From positions 139,030-203,029 of the forward strand of contig JAEWJT010000011.1 in NCBI GenBank assembly GCA_023386345.1: a stretch of DNA of 64,000 nt, read 5' to 3'. Below are positions 25,639 through 34,852 of the stretch, piece by piece. The notes beneath the pieces are model-generated. The model was not told where the DNA came from and ran no database searches. It was given only the letters and a program-made list of their open reading frames with translations. Position 1 is the stretch's first letter; each line of letters starts with the position of its first letter. A program made the position numbers and the translations under genes. The DNA comes from Bacillota bacterium (GTDB taxonomy: Bacteria > Bacillota > Clostridia > Tissierellales > Sedimentibacteraceae).

Positions 25639-26151
25639 TTACAATACTAATGAAGGTGGAGCATATACTCTTGTACCTAGCTCGTTATCCAGCAAATACA
25701 ATCCTTTAGAGTCTGAGCCAAATAAATCCATTTTTTTGATTAAATCTTCAGCGTTTGTCTCTTCTTCACCTTGTTCTTTTACAAACCAGTCTAAGAACTG
25801 CATAGTTCTGAAATCCTTGTTTGTGTATGCTGCATCATATATTGTATGAATTGATTCTGTAACAAATTGCTCGTGGTCTAAGCCCATTACTAAAGGCTCT
25901 CTATTGTTTAGAAATTGAGTAGTTGGAGAATCAATTGTTTTTAGTGTAATCTTTAGACCATTATTTTGCATATATTTTACAAATAATAAAGCATGATCTC
26001 TTTCCTCTTGAGCTTGAATTTGATACCAATTTGCAAATCCGTTTAATCCTTGATCAACATAATGATTTGCAATTTCCATATACAAGTAAGCTGAAAAAAG
26101 CTCCTTATTAATTTGATCATTCAATAATTTTGATACATTTTCATTTATCAT
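25639..26151 (-). CDS. ftnA: Ferritin
   Basis: 170 residues, standard for bacterial non-haem ferritin, which stores iron in a 24-mer shell. Ferroxidase ligands are visible: Glu17 in NKELFSAYLYMEIA, Glu50 and His53 in QAQEERDHALLF, Glu near 94 in HEQFVTESIHTIY, and the glutamate cluster in WFVKEQGEEETNAEDL. GGAGG lies nine bases before the ATG. It is expressed alone, with its own terminator. Binding sites of an iron regulator were not identified. Confidence 0.95.
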   Translation of the reverse strand: MINENVSKLLNDQINKELFSAYLYMEIANHYVDQGLNGFANWYQIQAQEERDHALLFVKYMQNNGLKITLKTIDSPTTQFLNNREPLVMGLDHEQFVTESIHTIYDAAYTNKDFRTMQFLDWFVKEQGEEETNAEDLIKKMDLFGSDSKGLYLLDNELGTRVYAPPSLVL

Positions 26152-26298
26152 AATTTGTAACCTCCATATAAATTTTTTATAATTTTAATTGTTTATACTA
26201 ATAATATACCACAAAAAAATAAATTCAAACACTTATTGATTATTACATAAATTTAATATATAATCTAATTTGAATATTATTAAAATAACAGGTGTTAG

Positions 26299-26383
26299 CG
26301 TGAAAAAGGATATTCACGTTTATATTTATGATGCCAATACAATGTCTTGATGTAATCGAGACTATGGCATAATGAGAGGTATT
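26299..26383 (+). promoter_or_regulatory. Hairpin-RBS cassette, copy 3 (before the RluA gene)
   Basis: CGTGAA (26299-26304) pairs with TTCACG (26313-26318). TTTATGATGCCA follows, whose ATGCCA (26331-26336) pairs with TGGCAT (26365-26370) around an inner stem GTCTTGAT (26344-26351)/ATCGAGAC (26355-26362). AATGAGAGGTATT and the ATG come next. The first stem and the ATGCC/GGCATAATGAGAGG frame match copy 2 in the V-ATPase operon. Confidence 0.7.
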
Positions 26384-27358
26384 ATGATTAAATTAACTAT
26401 TAGTGGAAATGAAAAAGAGCAAAGACTTGATAGATTTTTAAAAAAATATTTAAAAAACGCATCACTTGGCTATATTTACAAGCTAATCCGCAAGGATGTA
26501 AAAATCAATGGTAAAAGAGGAAACATTGAAACCATGTTATCTGAGGGTGATGAGATAAGCTTATACATTAATGATGAAGAGCTAGAAAGTCTAACAAAGA
26601 GTAAAAAGCATGTGAAGTCTAAAAAGCAATTTAATATTGCATATGAGGATGAAAATATTTTGATTGCTGAGAAACCATTTGGGCTTTTAACCCATGGGGA
26701 TGCTACCGAAAAGAAAAATCATCTTGCAAATCAAGTGATTTCATATCTCATAGAAAAGGGAGATTATGTTCCAAGGATAGAACGCACCTTTGTTCCATCT
26801 CCGGTTAATAGGCTAGACAGAAACACTACAGGGCTTGTTTTGTTTGGGAAAAACAATAAGTCATTGCAGACACTTAATAAAATGATAAGAGAAAGAGGCT
26901 ATATCAATAAGTATTATTTAACAATAGTTTCTGGAAACTTGAAAGAAGACTTAATTCTTAGAGATAAGATGGAAAAGGACGAAAGAAAAAATATGGTTAA
27001 GGTCTTGCCAGAAGATTACGAAGATGGTAAAATAATGGAAACAATAGCAAGACCCATTAAATATAGCAATGGTTTTACTTTGGTAGAAGTTGAGCTTGTG
27101 ACAGGTAGAACGCATCAAATTAGGGCCCATTTGGCAAGGGCGGGGTATCCGATTATAGGTGATGCAAAATATGGACATTCAGGAGTAAATAGAAAAATAG
27201 AGGCAGATTTTGAACTTACTACACAATTTTTACATGCTTATAGACTGTCATTTGTAGGTGCAGAGGAGCCTTTGGAATATTTAGTAGGAAAAAATGTTGT
27301 AGCAGAGCTTCCACAAAATCTAGAAATGATTAAAAATTCTATTTTGGGGTATGAATAA
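26384..27358 (+). CDS. RluA-family pseudouridine synthase (RluC/RluD-like)
   Basis: 324 residues from the ATG at 26384. GAGAGG (26374-26379) overlaps the ATG at 26372, as in the V-ATPase A and B genes that share the same leader. The N-terminal S4 RNA-binding domain (about 1-65, with RLDRFLKKYLKNASLGYIYK) is followed by the catalytic domain with RLDRNTTGLVLFGKN; Asp145 in this motif is the nucleophile. GRTHQIRAHLARAGYPIIGD is the second signature. It modifies 23S rRNA or another structured RNA; the exact site cannot be told. Confidence 0.92.
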   Translation: MIKLTISGNEKEQRLDRFLKKYLKNASLGYIYKLIRKDVKINGKRGNIETMLSEGDEISLYINDEELESLTKSKKHVKSKKQFNIAYEDENILIAEKPFGLLTHGDATEKKNHLANQVISYLIEKGDYVPRIERTFVPSPVNRLDRNTTGLVLFGKNNKSLQTLNKMIRERGYINKYYLTIVSGNLKEDLILRDKMEKDERKNMVKVLPEDYEDGKIMETIARPIKYSNGFTLVEVELVTGRTHQIRAHLARAGYPIIGDAKYGHSGVNRKIEADFELTTQFLHAYRLSFVGAEEPLEYLVGKNVVAELPQNLEMIKNSILGYE

Positions 27359-27363
27359 TGTAA

Positions 27364-27393
27364 TGGACAACATAGAATATTTTGTGATATAAT
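27364..27393 (+). promoter_or_regulatory. Promoter of the CBS-ACT gene
   Basis: TGGACA (27364-27369), an 18-base spacer and TATAAT (27388-27393) with an extended TGA in front. The gene starts about 53 bases downstream. Confidence 0.6.
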
Positions 27394-27446
27394 ATTTATT
27401 CATAGGACTTATAATAAATATTTTAAAATAAAGGGAAGGTGAAATT

Positions 27447-28100
27447 ATGTTAGTTAAAGCAATAATGATTCCATTTAATCAACTTCAATGTCTTTCTGTT
27501 GAGAATACAATCGAAGAAGCATTGAACATCACAGAGGAAAATAGACTTTTGTCTTTACCTGTTGTTGATGGAAAAAAATTTATAGGTATTTTATCAAAAG
27601 AAAATATTTATGAAGAATATTTTAAAAACTATGAGGCCTTATCTAAAGTTGACTTCTTGAATAAAAAAGTAAAGGATTTAGTAAAAAGCAAGATTATGAC
27701 AATTAATCAAGACGTGCCAATAGAGGATGCAGCTGCTATTTTTATTACATCAAAATATCGCTTTATTCCTATAGTAGATGACAATGATGACATGATAGGA
27801 ATAATAACTCATCAATCCATATTCAAGCAATATCAAAAGATATTTGGAGAGAGAGTGAATGTATTAACTGTATATACAAGCAATTTCAAAGGTGTTATGG
27901 CGAAAATGACTGATACCATAGCTAAGGCTGGAGGAAATATTAAAAATATTGTTCAAATAGACACAAATGTTATGAATTTGCAGGAAATATACCTAAGTGT
28001 TGAGTGTGAGGACTTTGAAAAGGTCGTTATGGCATTGAAGAAAAATGGCTTTAATGTTAGAACTGCAATAAAGGATGACGGAACTGAGATAAATTATTAA
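27447..28100 (+). CDS. CBS-domain pair with C-terminal ACT domain (AcuB-like)
   Basis: 217 residues. Two CBS domains (about 1-60, with LLSLPVVDGKKFIGILSKENI, and 70-132, with YRFIPIVDDNDDMIGIITHQ) form a nucleotide-sensing pair. They are followed by an ACT-like domain (from about 140, LTVYTSNFKGVMAKMTDTIAKAGGNI). Proteins of this layout are often called AcuB, but their role outside Bacillus is not established; they probably sense adenine nucleotides or amino acids. The gene is transcribed alone. Confidence 0.85.
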   Translation: MLVKAIMIPFNQLQCLSVENTIEEALNITEENRLLSLPVVDGKKFIGILSKENIYEEYFKNYEALSKVDFLNKKVKDLVKSKIMTINQDVPIEDAAAIFITSKYRFIPIVDDNDDMIGIITHQSIFKQYQKIFGERVNVLTVYTSNFKGVMAKMTDTIAKAGGNIKNIVQIDTNVMNLQEIYLSVECEDFEKVVMALKKNGFNVRTAIKDDGTEINY

Positions 28101-28132
28101 AAAAACAGAGGGAGAAGCCCTCTGTTTTTTTA
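28101..28132 (+). terminator. Terminator of the CBS-ACT gene
   Basis: AAAAACAGAGGG (28101-28112), loop AGAAG, CCCTCTGTTTTTTT (from 28118). It starts directly after the stop codon and may also serve the convergent gene. Confidence 0.9.
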
Positions 28133-28167
28133 TCACATAGGAAAACTATTTTTCCTGTGTTTACTCT

Positions 28168-30366
28168 TTATATACCTTGCTTATCTAATTCATCTAATCC
28201 ATATTTTTGAATCATGAAAATAATTTTTGAAGCATATTTGCTATCTGTTGCATAGCCACATCTTTTTAAGGCATGTGCCGCAGCTGTTGAATTATACATA
28301 ACTTCCTTATATGGAATGTATCTTTCTTTTTCAGTTAAAAGTGCAGTATGGTCATTGAAACTATCCTGTATAGAATTATAAGCTCTGAAATAATCATCTA
28401 CATAATACAATGTACCATAGTACTCCTCTCTAGTACCTACAAGCACAGAGCCTGCATTGCTTGATCCTTTAATTCCAAAGAAATTGTTAGAAAACAAACC
28501 TGAATATCTATCAACAGGAATGCTTTTTCCCCAACCGGTTTCAAGAGCTGCCTGAGCAACTTTTAAAGCTGCTGACATACCATTTTGTTTTTGGTTTTGC
28601 AGCGCCATGGGTGTTACATAATTAATAAATTCAGTTGTAGTAGAAATAGCTTTGCCATTAATCATTATTGGCTGAGCCTTATATAAATCTCCCATATAGA
28701 ATTTTACTTCAATTATCTCTGATTTTAATGTTTTTCCACTAACTGTTGTTGCTATGGCTTGAATATTTCTAGTTCCTTCATTTACCTTTTGAGGTGTATA
28801 GCTTATTTTCTTTGAAGTATCAGTTGCTGTGCCTAAAATAGCCTGTGACTTGTTATATGGGTTAGATATAATATATGACACTTCTTTAATTGGCACATTA
28901 GCTGTAGAGCTCATTGAAAATTCTCCATTTATAACCTGCTTAGGACCAATGCCATTTATTATAAGGCTTTCCTTGTTAGGAACGACAACTTGTCGAGTGT
29001 TACTTGTTATTTTTTCTCCATTTGGCTTAACGCATACAACATATACATCCCATGTGCCTGCCATATCTGGTCCTGGGAACCAGTCTATTTCTCCCCAACC
29101 AACCTCTTTTAAAAGTTCAACTTTTCCTGTTGCTGTATTTTTAGCATAATATTGTGTTTTAGAAACATCAAAGTTTCTCGTAATTGACAACCTAACAGGT
29201 ACTATACCTACGTTTTTTGTTGATATCGCTGCTAAATTTACGTATGGAGGCTGTGGCTTTGGCGGCTCAACTGCTATGTTTATATTTACATAATCGCTGC
29301 TGATATAAGGCTTATCATTAACATCATACGCAGTAACTCTGATAGAAGCTGCTCCATTTTCAGTAATTTTAGGAGAATAACTAAAATTACCATCAGGATC
29401 AATCTCTGCATCTGAGATAAACACGGGCTTTTCATTATTGGCATAAATAATCTCATATTTAACATAAGCTGCTACAAAATTAATATCACTTCTTAAGTTT
29501 ACAGCAGATGACAAGTTTTGATTATCAGTAATTCCTTTAAGGACTATCTTAGGGTTAATCTGTATTGTTATCGCTTTGGTAGTTCCAGATATGAAATTAC
29601 CATTTTTATCGTAGACAACTGCAGCCAACACGCCATTACCCTGATTGTTTATATCAGGTCTTAGTGTGACAGGTTCTTTGATTTTATCGGTTTTAGCAAT
29701 TATTTTGCCTTTTCCAGTAATTGGATCTAAAAATAGGTATCTAAGCTGCACTGCGTTAGCAGGTAAGGATTCTGCTCCGCTTAATGTCAAGCTTGTCGTA
29801 TCATTGATAACTTGACCATCACTTATATTTGATATATCAATATTAAAATATTTTTCTGTCCTAACTGTTTCGCCGCGAGACACTGTTACTTCTCGTTTTG
29901 CTTCATTCCAAACAGCATCTAGTCCAAGAGCATTGCCAATTAATTTAAGAGGTACATATGTAGAATTGTTTATTATAATAGGGGCTACATCGCTCACATC
30001 GTATCGATACATGCTATTGCCTAAAAGGTTATCCTCTGAATAGCGTACCAATCTATTGTTTACGTATAATCTAACGGTTTTATTATCTTTAAATATGTCA
30101 ATAGTTTTATTTTCTTCATTCCATTGAACCTTTGCTCCGAATCCTTCAGACACTGCTCTTAGGGGTATCATAGTTCGGTTATTTACTATGTATGCTGGTG
30201 TTTCAGACCCTAAGGATTTTCCATTGATGAGTACTTTAACTTTATTATCGCTTGCTGAAGCATATGCTAAGTTTTTTGTTGTGTTAATTATTGGCAAAGA
30301 AAGCAAGCTTATAGCTATAATTCCTAAAGCAAGCTTCTTTTTATGCTTATTAATAAAAATTTTCAT
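28168..30366 (-). CDS. Secreted glucosaminidase with copper amine oxidase-like N domain
   Basis: 732 residues from the ATG at 30366, eleven bases after GAAAGGA; the longer frame begins inside the promoter region. A signal peptide (KKKLALGIIAISLLSLPI) is followed by a copper-amine-oxidase N-terminal domain (about 40-150: VKVLINGKSL, MIPLRAVSEGFGAKVQWNEE), here probably a wall- or substrate-binding module. A long middle part of beta-rich repeats follows. The C-terminal ~150 residues form an N-acetylglucosaminidase domain with ALKVAQAALETGWGKSIP (the Glu of LETGWG is catalytic) and NNFFGIKG. It probably cuts peptidoglycan glycan strands. Confidence 0.88.
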   Translation of the reverse strand: MKIFINKHKKKLALGIIAISLLSLPIINTTKNLAYASASDNKVKVLINGKSLGSETPAYIVNNRTMIPLRAVSEGFGAKVQWNEENKTIDIFKDNKTVRLYVNNRLVRYSEDNLLGNSMYRYDVSDVAPIIINNSTYVPLKLIGNALGLDAVWNEAKREVTVSRGETVRTEKYFNIDISNISDGQVINDTTSLTLSGAESLPANAVQLRYLFLDPITGKGKIIAKTDKIKEPVTLRPDINNQGNGVLAAVVYDKNGNFISGTTKAITIQINPKIVLKGITDNQNLSSAVNLRSDINFVAAYVKYEIIYANNEKPVFISDAEIDPDGNFSYSPKITENGAASIRVTAYDVNDKPYISSDYVNINIAVEPPKPQPPYVNLAAISTKNVGIVPVRLSITRNFDVSKTQYYAKNTATGKVELLKEVGWGEIDWFPGPDMAGTWDVYVVCVKPNGEKITSNTRQVVVPNKESLIINGIGPKQVINGEFSMSSTANVPIKEVSYIISNPYNKSQAILGTATDTSKKISYTPQKVNEGTRNIQAIATTVSGKTLKSEIIEVKFYMGDLYKAQPIMINGKAISTTTEFINYVTPMALQNQKQNGMSAALKVAQAALETGWGKSIPVDRYSGLFSNNFFGIKGSSNAGSVLVGTREEYYGTLYYVDDYFRAYNSIQDSFNDHTALLTEKERYIPYKEVMYNSTAAAHALKRCGYATDSKYASKIIFMIQKYGLDELDKQGI

Positions 30367-30489
30367 TTTGCACACAATCCTTTCTGTTAAGCTTTTTAAT
30401 ATTATATCACACTTTATATACGACAAAAGTTACTAAAGTGTTACAAAATAAGACAAGCTAATTTAAAAAGAATTTACTAAAAAAATTGC

Positions 30490-30518
30490 TTGTTTTTTAG
30501 CCATTTTTTGTGTATAAT
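30490..30518 (+). promoter_or_regulatory. Promoter of the MATE transporter gene
   Basis: TTGTTT (30490-30495), a 17-base spacer and TATAAT (30513-30518). The ~80-base leader contains a small CTAAT/ATTAG stem before the AAAGGAATGAG site. Confidence 0.6.
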
Positions 30519-30605
30519 ATATAAATCTAATGTTAAAATTAGATGAAATCTTAATAAGTTTTGACAAATGATAATTTGCAATCATAAGAAAGGAATGAGA
30601 ATAAA

Positions 30606-31988
30606 ATGAAAAAATATATTGGAGATAAGGCATTTTACAAAATGCTTCTTGTTTTGCTGATACCTATGGTTATTCAGCAGGCTGTAACTAGCTTTGTAAA
30701 TTTACTTGACAATATAATGGTAGGTAGGCTTGGAACTGAATCCATGTCTGGAGTTGCAATTATAAACCAGCTTATGTTTGTATTCAATGTTACAATCTTT
30801 GGATGTATTTCAGGAGCGTCTATATATAGTGCGCAATTTTTTGGCAGTAAAAATTATGATGGGGTTAGACATGCCTTTCGTTTTAAATTATATTTAGGAA
30901 TAATTATTGCAGCTGTTGCTACGGCTGTATTTGCAATATTTGGAGACAGTCTTATAAAGTTATATCTTTCAGAAGGCAGTGAGGGCGGAGGAGATTTGCT
31001 ATTTACTCTTTCGGAGGCGAGAGGATATCTTAAAGTAATGCTGTGGGGACTATTTCCTTTCATGATTTCTCAGTGCTATTTTACAACACTTAGGGAAGCT
31101 GGAGAAACGGTCATACCTATGGTTGCCAGTACTCTTGCAATATTAGTTAATTTAACATTTAATTATCTTTTAATATTTGGTGCATTTGGATTTCCAAAGC
31201 TTGGGGTTGTAGGAGCTGCTATAGCAACTGTAATGTCAAGATATGTTGAAGTAGGATATACGATTTTCATGACACATAAAAATAAAGACAGGTTTATTTT
31301 TACAGAAAAATTGTATAGCAGCTTCCATATTCCAGCAGATATAATTAAGAAAATAGCCATTACTGGATCACCACTTTTGATTAATGAAATTTTATGGTCT
31401 GTTGGCAATGCTGCAATAACACAAAATTATTCTGTAAGAGGACTTAATGTCATGGCAGGGTTAAATATATCTTCAACAGTATCTAATCTGTTTATGATAG
31501 TATTTTTCTCAATGGGTGGAGCTATATCGGTGCTGATTGGTCGTGAGCTTGGTGCTGGAAATATTGAAAAAGCTAAGGACATGGATAGAAAACTAATATT
31601 CTTTAATGTTAGCATCTATGTTGTAATTGGAGCATTACTAGCTTCTTTAGCTCCATTTATACCTTATATATACAAAACAGAAGAAGTAGTAAGACATTTA
31701 GCTACACAGTTTTTAATTGTTTATGCCATTGCAATGCCACTATTTGCATTTAATCATAGCACTTATTTCACAATGAGAGCAGGCGGAAAAACAATTATCA
31801 CATTTTTATTTGACAGTGTATTTGTGTGGGTGGTGAGCTTGCCATTATCCTTTGCATTAGCAAGGCACACAAGCCTTAATATAATTGTTGTATATCTGAT
31901 AATCCAATTCTCAGAAAGTATAAAGGCTGTTATAGGTGCGTTCCTACTAAAATCTGGTATATGGGCGAAAAATCTTATTAATAATTAA
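30606..31988 (+). CDS. MATE family efflux transporter
   Basis: 460 residues with twelve predicted membrane segments. The N terminus, LLIPMVIQQAVTSFVNLLDN followed by IMVGRLGTESMSGVAI, is typical of the MATE/NorM family, and the second half repeats the fold (LLINEILWSVGNAAITQNYS). It exports cationic drugs or metabolites with Na+ or H+; the substrate is unknown. It is transcribed alone between its own promoter and two hairpins. Confidence 0.93.
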   Translation: MKKYIGDKAFYKMLLVLLIPMVIQQAVTSFVNLLDNIMVGRLGTESMSGVAIINQLMFVFNVTIFGCISGASIYSAQFFGSKNYDGVRHAFRFKLYLGIIIAAVATAVFAIFGDSLIKLYLSEGSEGGGDLLFTLSEARGYLKVMLWGLFPFMISQCYFTTLREAGETVIPMVASTLAILVNLTFNYLLIFGAFGFPKLGVVGAAIATVMSRYVEVGYTIFMTHKNKDRFIFTEKLYSSFHIPADIIKKIAITGSPLLINEILWSVGNAAITQNYSVRGLNVMAGLNISSTVSNLFMIVFFSMGGAISVLIGRELGAGNIEKAKDMDRKLIFFNVSIYVVIGALLASLAPFIPYIYKTEEVVRHLATQFLIVYAIAMPLFAFNHSTYFTMRAGGKTIITFLFDSVFVWVVSLPLSFALARHTSLNIIVVYLIIQFSESIKAVIGAFLLKSGIWAKNLINN

Positions 31989-32049
31989 TAGTTTAGGTAA
32001 ATTTTTGTATTAATTTATGTTTTTATCAGTGATAAAATGTTTTTAATAA

Positions 32050-32094
32050 AAATAACTGCTAAACTCTTTTGCAATAAGAGCTTGGCAGTTATTT
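32050..32094 (+). terminator. Hairpin after the MATE gene
   Basis: AATAACTGC near 32050 pairs with GGCAGTTATT ending near 32094, with inner CTCTT/AAGAG pairing. The T run after it is poor, and a stronger terminator follows. Confidence 0.5.
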
Positions 32095-32106
32095 GAATAT
32101 TAGTCA

Positions 32107-32150
32107 AAAAATCAACCGAAGTTTTGGGAAAAACTTCGGTTGATTTTTTA
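32107..32150 (+). terminator. Intrinsic terminator
   Basis: AATCAACCGAAGTTTT (32110-32125), loop GGG, AAAACTTCGGTTGATT (to 32145), then TTTTTA. It separates the MATE gene from the pilus locus and may act in both directions. Confidence 0.85.
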
Positions 32151-32239
32151 TACTCCCAGAGTCTTTTACGCATAAAAAATTCTAATCCTATATGTCGAAA
32201 AATGTCGGAAAATAGTTGCAATACAGGGTGAGAAATATG

Positions 32240-32268
32240 TTGATTAATGTCAAAACGGCTGATATAAT
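32240..32268 (+). promoter_or_regulatory. Promoter of the Tad pilus locus
   Basis: TTGATT (32240-32245), a 17-base spacer and TATAAT (32263-32268). It is the only clear sigma-A promoter seen in front of the locus. Confidence 0.65.
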
Positions 32269-32274
32269 TTCTGT

Positions 32275-32363
32275 CATGGGAGTTAGCTCCACATTATTAG
32301 GGGCAATGCGCAGCTAAACGCTTACAAATACGGGAATATATTATTAACTTGGGGGAACTTCAT
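32275..32363 (+). promoter_or_regulatory. Structured leader of the Tad locus
   Basis: The ~90-base untranslated leader is less AT-rich than its surroundings and contains GTTAGCT (about 32281-32287) facing AGCTAAAC (about 32312-32319), with GGGGCAATGCGC in the loop. I do not recognise it as a c-di-GMP or other known riboswitch. The GGGGGAAC ribosome binding site closes it. Confidence 0.3.
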
Positions 32364-33494
32364 ATGAAAATCAAACTGGCTTTGCTTGATTTTGACAAAA
32401 GCTATGTGCAAAGATTTTACGATGCCATAAATAAGTCTTATAGTAATAAGCTTGAAATCCACGCCTTTACAAATGAAAATTCACTATTAAATTTTTTAAA
32501 AGATAATAAAATAGATATTTTACTAATCAATGAAAATATAAATTTAAAGATTAAACATGACAACAAGTTTATAGTTTTAAAGCTTGTTGAAAAACACGCT
32601 GTAGATAATGAATTTTATTCAAATGAAAACAGCTCTTATTTTGTATACAAATATCAAAGAATCAGCCTTATTTACAAAGAAATTTTAAATGCTTATTCTA
32701 AGATTTACAAGGCTTTTAATGAGAAAAATCATTATTTTAATGATTTGCATAGCAATACTATGCAAGAAATTAATAGCATAAATAACACTACAATCATATC
32801 TTTTATGTCTCAAGGTTTAGGATCTGGAACATCTGCAATTGCTTCTTCGCTTGCTTTAAGGCTTGCTGAAAAAAACAAAAAAACATTATTTTTGGACATT
32901 CAGTCCTTTGCTACAATTAATTCTATTTTTAGTGCAGAGGGTAAATTTTCAATGAGTGAAATCATATATGCAGTTAAAAGTAAAAAAGAAAATATAGCCA
33001 TTAAATTAGAAGCTGCTTTAAAAATGGACAGTTCGGGCGTATTCTTTTATGACCCTTGCGAAAATCCTTTTGAGTTAAATGAGCTGAAATCTGATGAGCT
33101 TATTAAATTATTGCACTTTTTTAGTGAATTCGGAGCTTATGAGTATATAATTATTGATACAAATTATTTGATGAATGAATTATGCCTTTCTTTATTAAAA
33201 CATTCTGATAAAATTTTTTTCGTTACAGAAGCAAAAGAAGATAATCAAATAAGGTTAAATAAAATTATAAAATCAATTTCAATAACAGAGATACATGATA
33301 ATCAAAAATATATGGATAAAATTGGTATTGTATGTAATAAGTTTATCAACAATATGATGAATGATGGATGGAATGAAGAATTTGAATTTGTTTGCTATAT
33401 ACCTAAGTACAATGATGTTAGTATCAAGAGTATAGCTAGGGAAATAGCAAAAACCTCTATACTTGATGCTTTGATAGTATCAGAACAAATTTAA
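32364..33494 (+). CDS. tadZ: TadZ/CpaE-like pilus localisation ATPase
   Basis: 376 residues from the ATG at 32364; GGGGG (32351-32355) fits this start, while the TTG at 32349 lies before the site. The N-terminal ~125 residues resemble a receiver domain (IKLALLDFDKSYVQRFYDAI, then ILLINENINL). A MinD/ParA-like domain follows. Its P-loop reads SQGLGSGTSAIASSLA and lacks the usual lysines of KGGxGKT, so it may bind nucleotide weakly; degenerate P-loops are known in TadZ proteins. It would place the pilus machine in the cell. First gene of the locus. Confidence 0.82.
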   Translation: MKIKLALLDFDKSYVQRFYDAINKSYSNKLEIHAFTNENSLLNFLKDNKIDILLINENINLKIKHDNKFIVLKLVEKHAVDNEFYSNENSSYFVYKYQRISLIYKEILNAYSKIYKAFNEKNHYFNDLHSNTMQEINSINNTTIISFMSQGLGSGTSAIASSLALRLAEKNKKTLFLDIQSFATINSIFSAEGKFSMSEIIYAVKSKKENIAIKLEAALKMDSSGVFFYDPCENPFELNELKSDELIKLLHFFSEFGAYEYIIIDTNYLMNELCLSLLKHSDKIFFVTEAKEDNQIRLNKIIKSISITEIHDNQKYMDKIGIVCNKFINNMMNDGWNEEFEFVCYIPKYNDVSIKSIAREIAKTSILDALIVSEQI

Positions 33495-33521
33495 AAATGT
33501 ATAGATAAAGGGGGATTAAAT

Positions 33522-34757
33522 ATGGCTTATGATGATTTTTTTCTGTCAATAAAAGAGAAAATAGATTTGAGTCTTTTAGAAAATAAGTTTACAGATATTG
33601 AGCTTTTAGAAAGAATAGAGGAATTAATTAGAAAAGAAAATGATGAAAATTTGATGTATTTATCCATTAGCGATCGTATAAATATAGCTAAAAGGCTTTT
33701 CAATTCTATAAGGGGCTTTGGAATTTTAAATAGCATTATGGAAGACGAAGATGTTACAGAGATAATGATAAATGGTTATAATAATATATTTATAGAGAAA
33801 AAAGGGAAAATACATAGATGTGAGGAGAGCTTTGAAAGCGAGGAGAAGCTAAATGACCTCATTCAAAGAATAGTTGGAAAAGCAGGCAGAGAAGTCAATC
33901 AAGCCAATCCAATAGTAGATACAAGACTTCCTGATGGCTCAAGGGTAAATGTAGTATTATCACCAATTTCTTTGAGAGGAGCTACTGTAACTATTAGAAA
34001 ATTCTCCAAAAATCCAATGACAATAGAAAAGCTTATTGAGCATAAATCTATAACAGAAGAAGTAGCAAAGCTATTAGAAAACCTAGTAAAGGCAAAATAT
34101 AATATTTTCATAAGCGGCGGAACTGGCTCAGGAAAAACAACATTTTTAAATGCACTATCAAATTTTATCCCAAAGGATGAGAGACTGATAACTATAGAGG
34201 ATTCTGCTGAGCTTCAAATAGTGGGAATAGAAAATCTAGTGAGCTTAGAAACACGTAACTCAAATACTACAGGGGTAGGTGAATTGACAATAAGAGACTT
34301 GATAAAATCAGCCTTGCGTATGCGTCCTGAAAGAATAGTTGTAGGCGAGGTAAGAGGAAAGGAAGCCTTAGACATGCTTCAAGCTATGAATACAGGGCAT
34401 GATGGCTCATTATCAACAGGACATGCTAATTCGAGTCTTGATATGCTTAGTAGACTTGAAACAATGGTTTTGACTGGTTCAGAAGGCTTGCCTCTAAATG
34501 CAGTTAGGAAGCAAATTGCTTCTTCAATAGATATTATAATACATTTATCAAGAATGAGAGATAAAACCCGTAGAGTAGTTGAGATAAGCGAGATTTGTGG
34601 ACTTGAAAATGATGAAGTAAAGCTAAATACACTATATGAGTTTAAGGAAAACGCGGAAAGCAAACAAGATTGTATAGAGGGTGAATTAAAGCGTACAAAA
34701 AATTTATTTATAAACTATACAAAATTGTATTCTGCGGGAATTGATATTAGCGTATAA
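33522..34757 (+). CDS. tadA: TadA/CpaF-type secretion ATPase
   Basis: 411 residues. The N-terminal domain has GFGILNSIMEDEDVTEIMING, typical of CpaF. Walker A is FISGGTGSGKTTFLNAL (about residues 197-213), followed by ITIEDSAELQI, the arginine-rich ALRMRPERIVVGEVRG, and the His box AMNTGHDGSLSTGHANS. This hexameric ATPase drives polymerisation of the type IVb pilin. It lies 27 bases after tadZ behind a GGGGGA site. Confidence 0.95.
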   Translation: MAYDDFFLSIKEKIDLSLLENKFTDIELLERIEELIRKENDENLMYLSISDRINIAKRLFNSIRGFGILNSIMEDEDVTEIMINGYNNIFIEKKGKIHRCEESFESEEKLNDLIQRIVGKAGREVNQANPIVDTRLPDGSRVNVVLSPISLRGATVTIRKFSKNPMTIEKLIEHKSITEEVAKLLENLVKAKYNIFISGGTGSGKTTFLNALSNFIPKDERLITIEDSAELQIVGIENLVSLETRNSNTTGVGELTIRDLIKSALRMRPERIVVGEVRGKEALDMLQAMNTGHDGSLSTGHANSSLDMLSRLETMVLTGSEGLPLNAVRKQIASSIDIIIHLSRMRDKTRRVVEISEICGLENDEVKLNTLYEFKENAESKQDCIEGELKRTKNLFINYTKLYSAGIDISV

Positions 34758-34852
34758 GAAATTTATGAACTTTAAAGAAAATTTTTATTTAGCAATTTAG
34801 TATTAATATGAATTTATATTAAACATTAATTTTTTATAAGGGATATAGAGAA

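Noticed and set aside
32275..32363. c-di-GMP riboswitch in the Tad leader
   Set aside because: Neither the GEMM-I tetraloop/receptor pattern nor the class II core was recognised.
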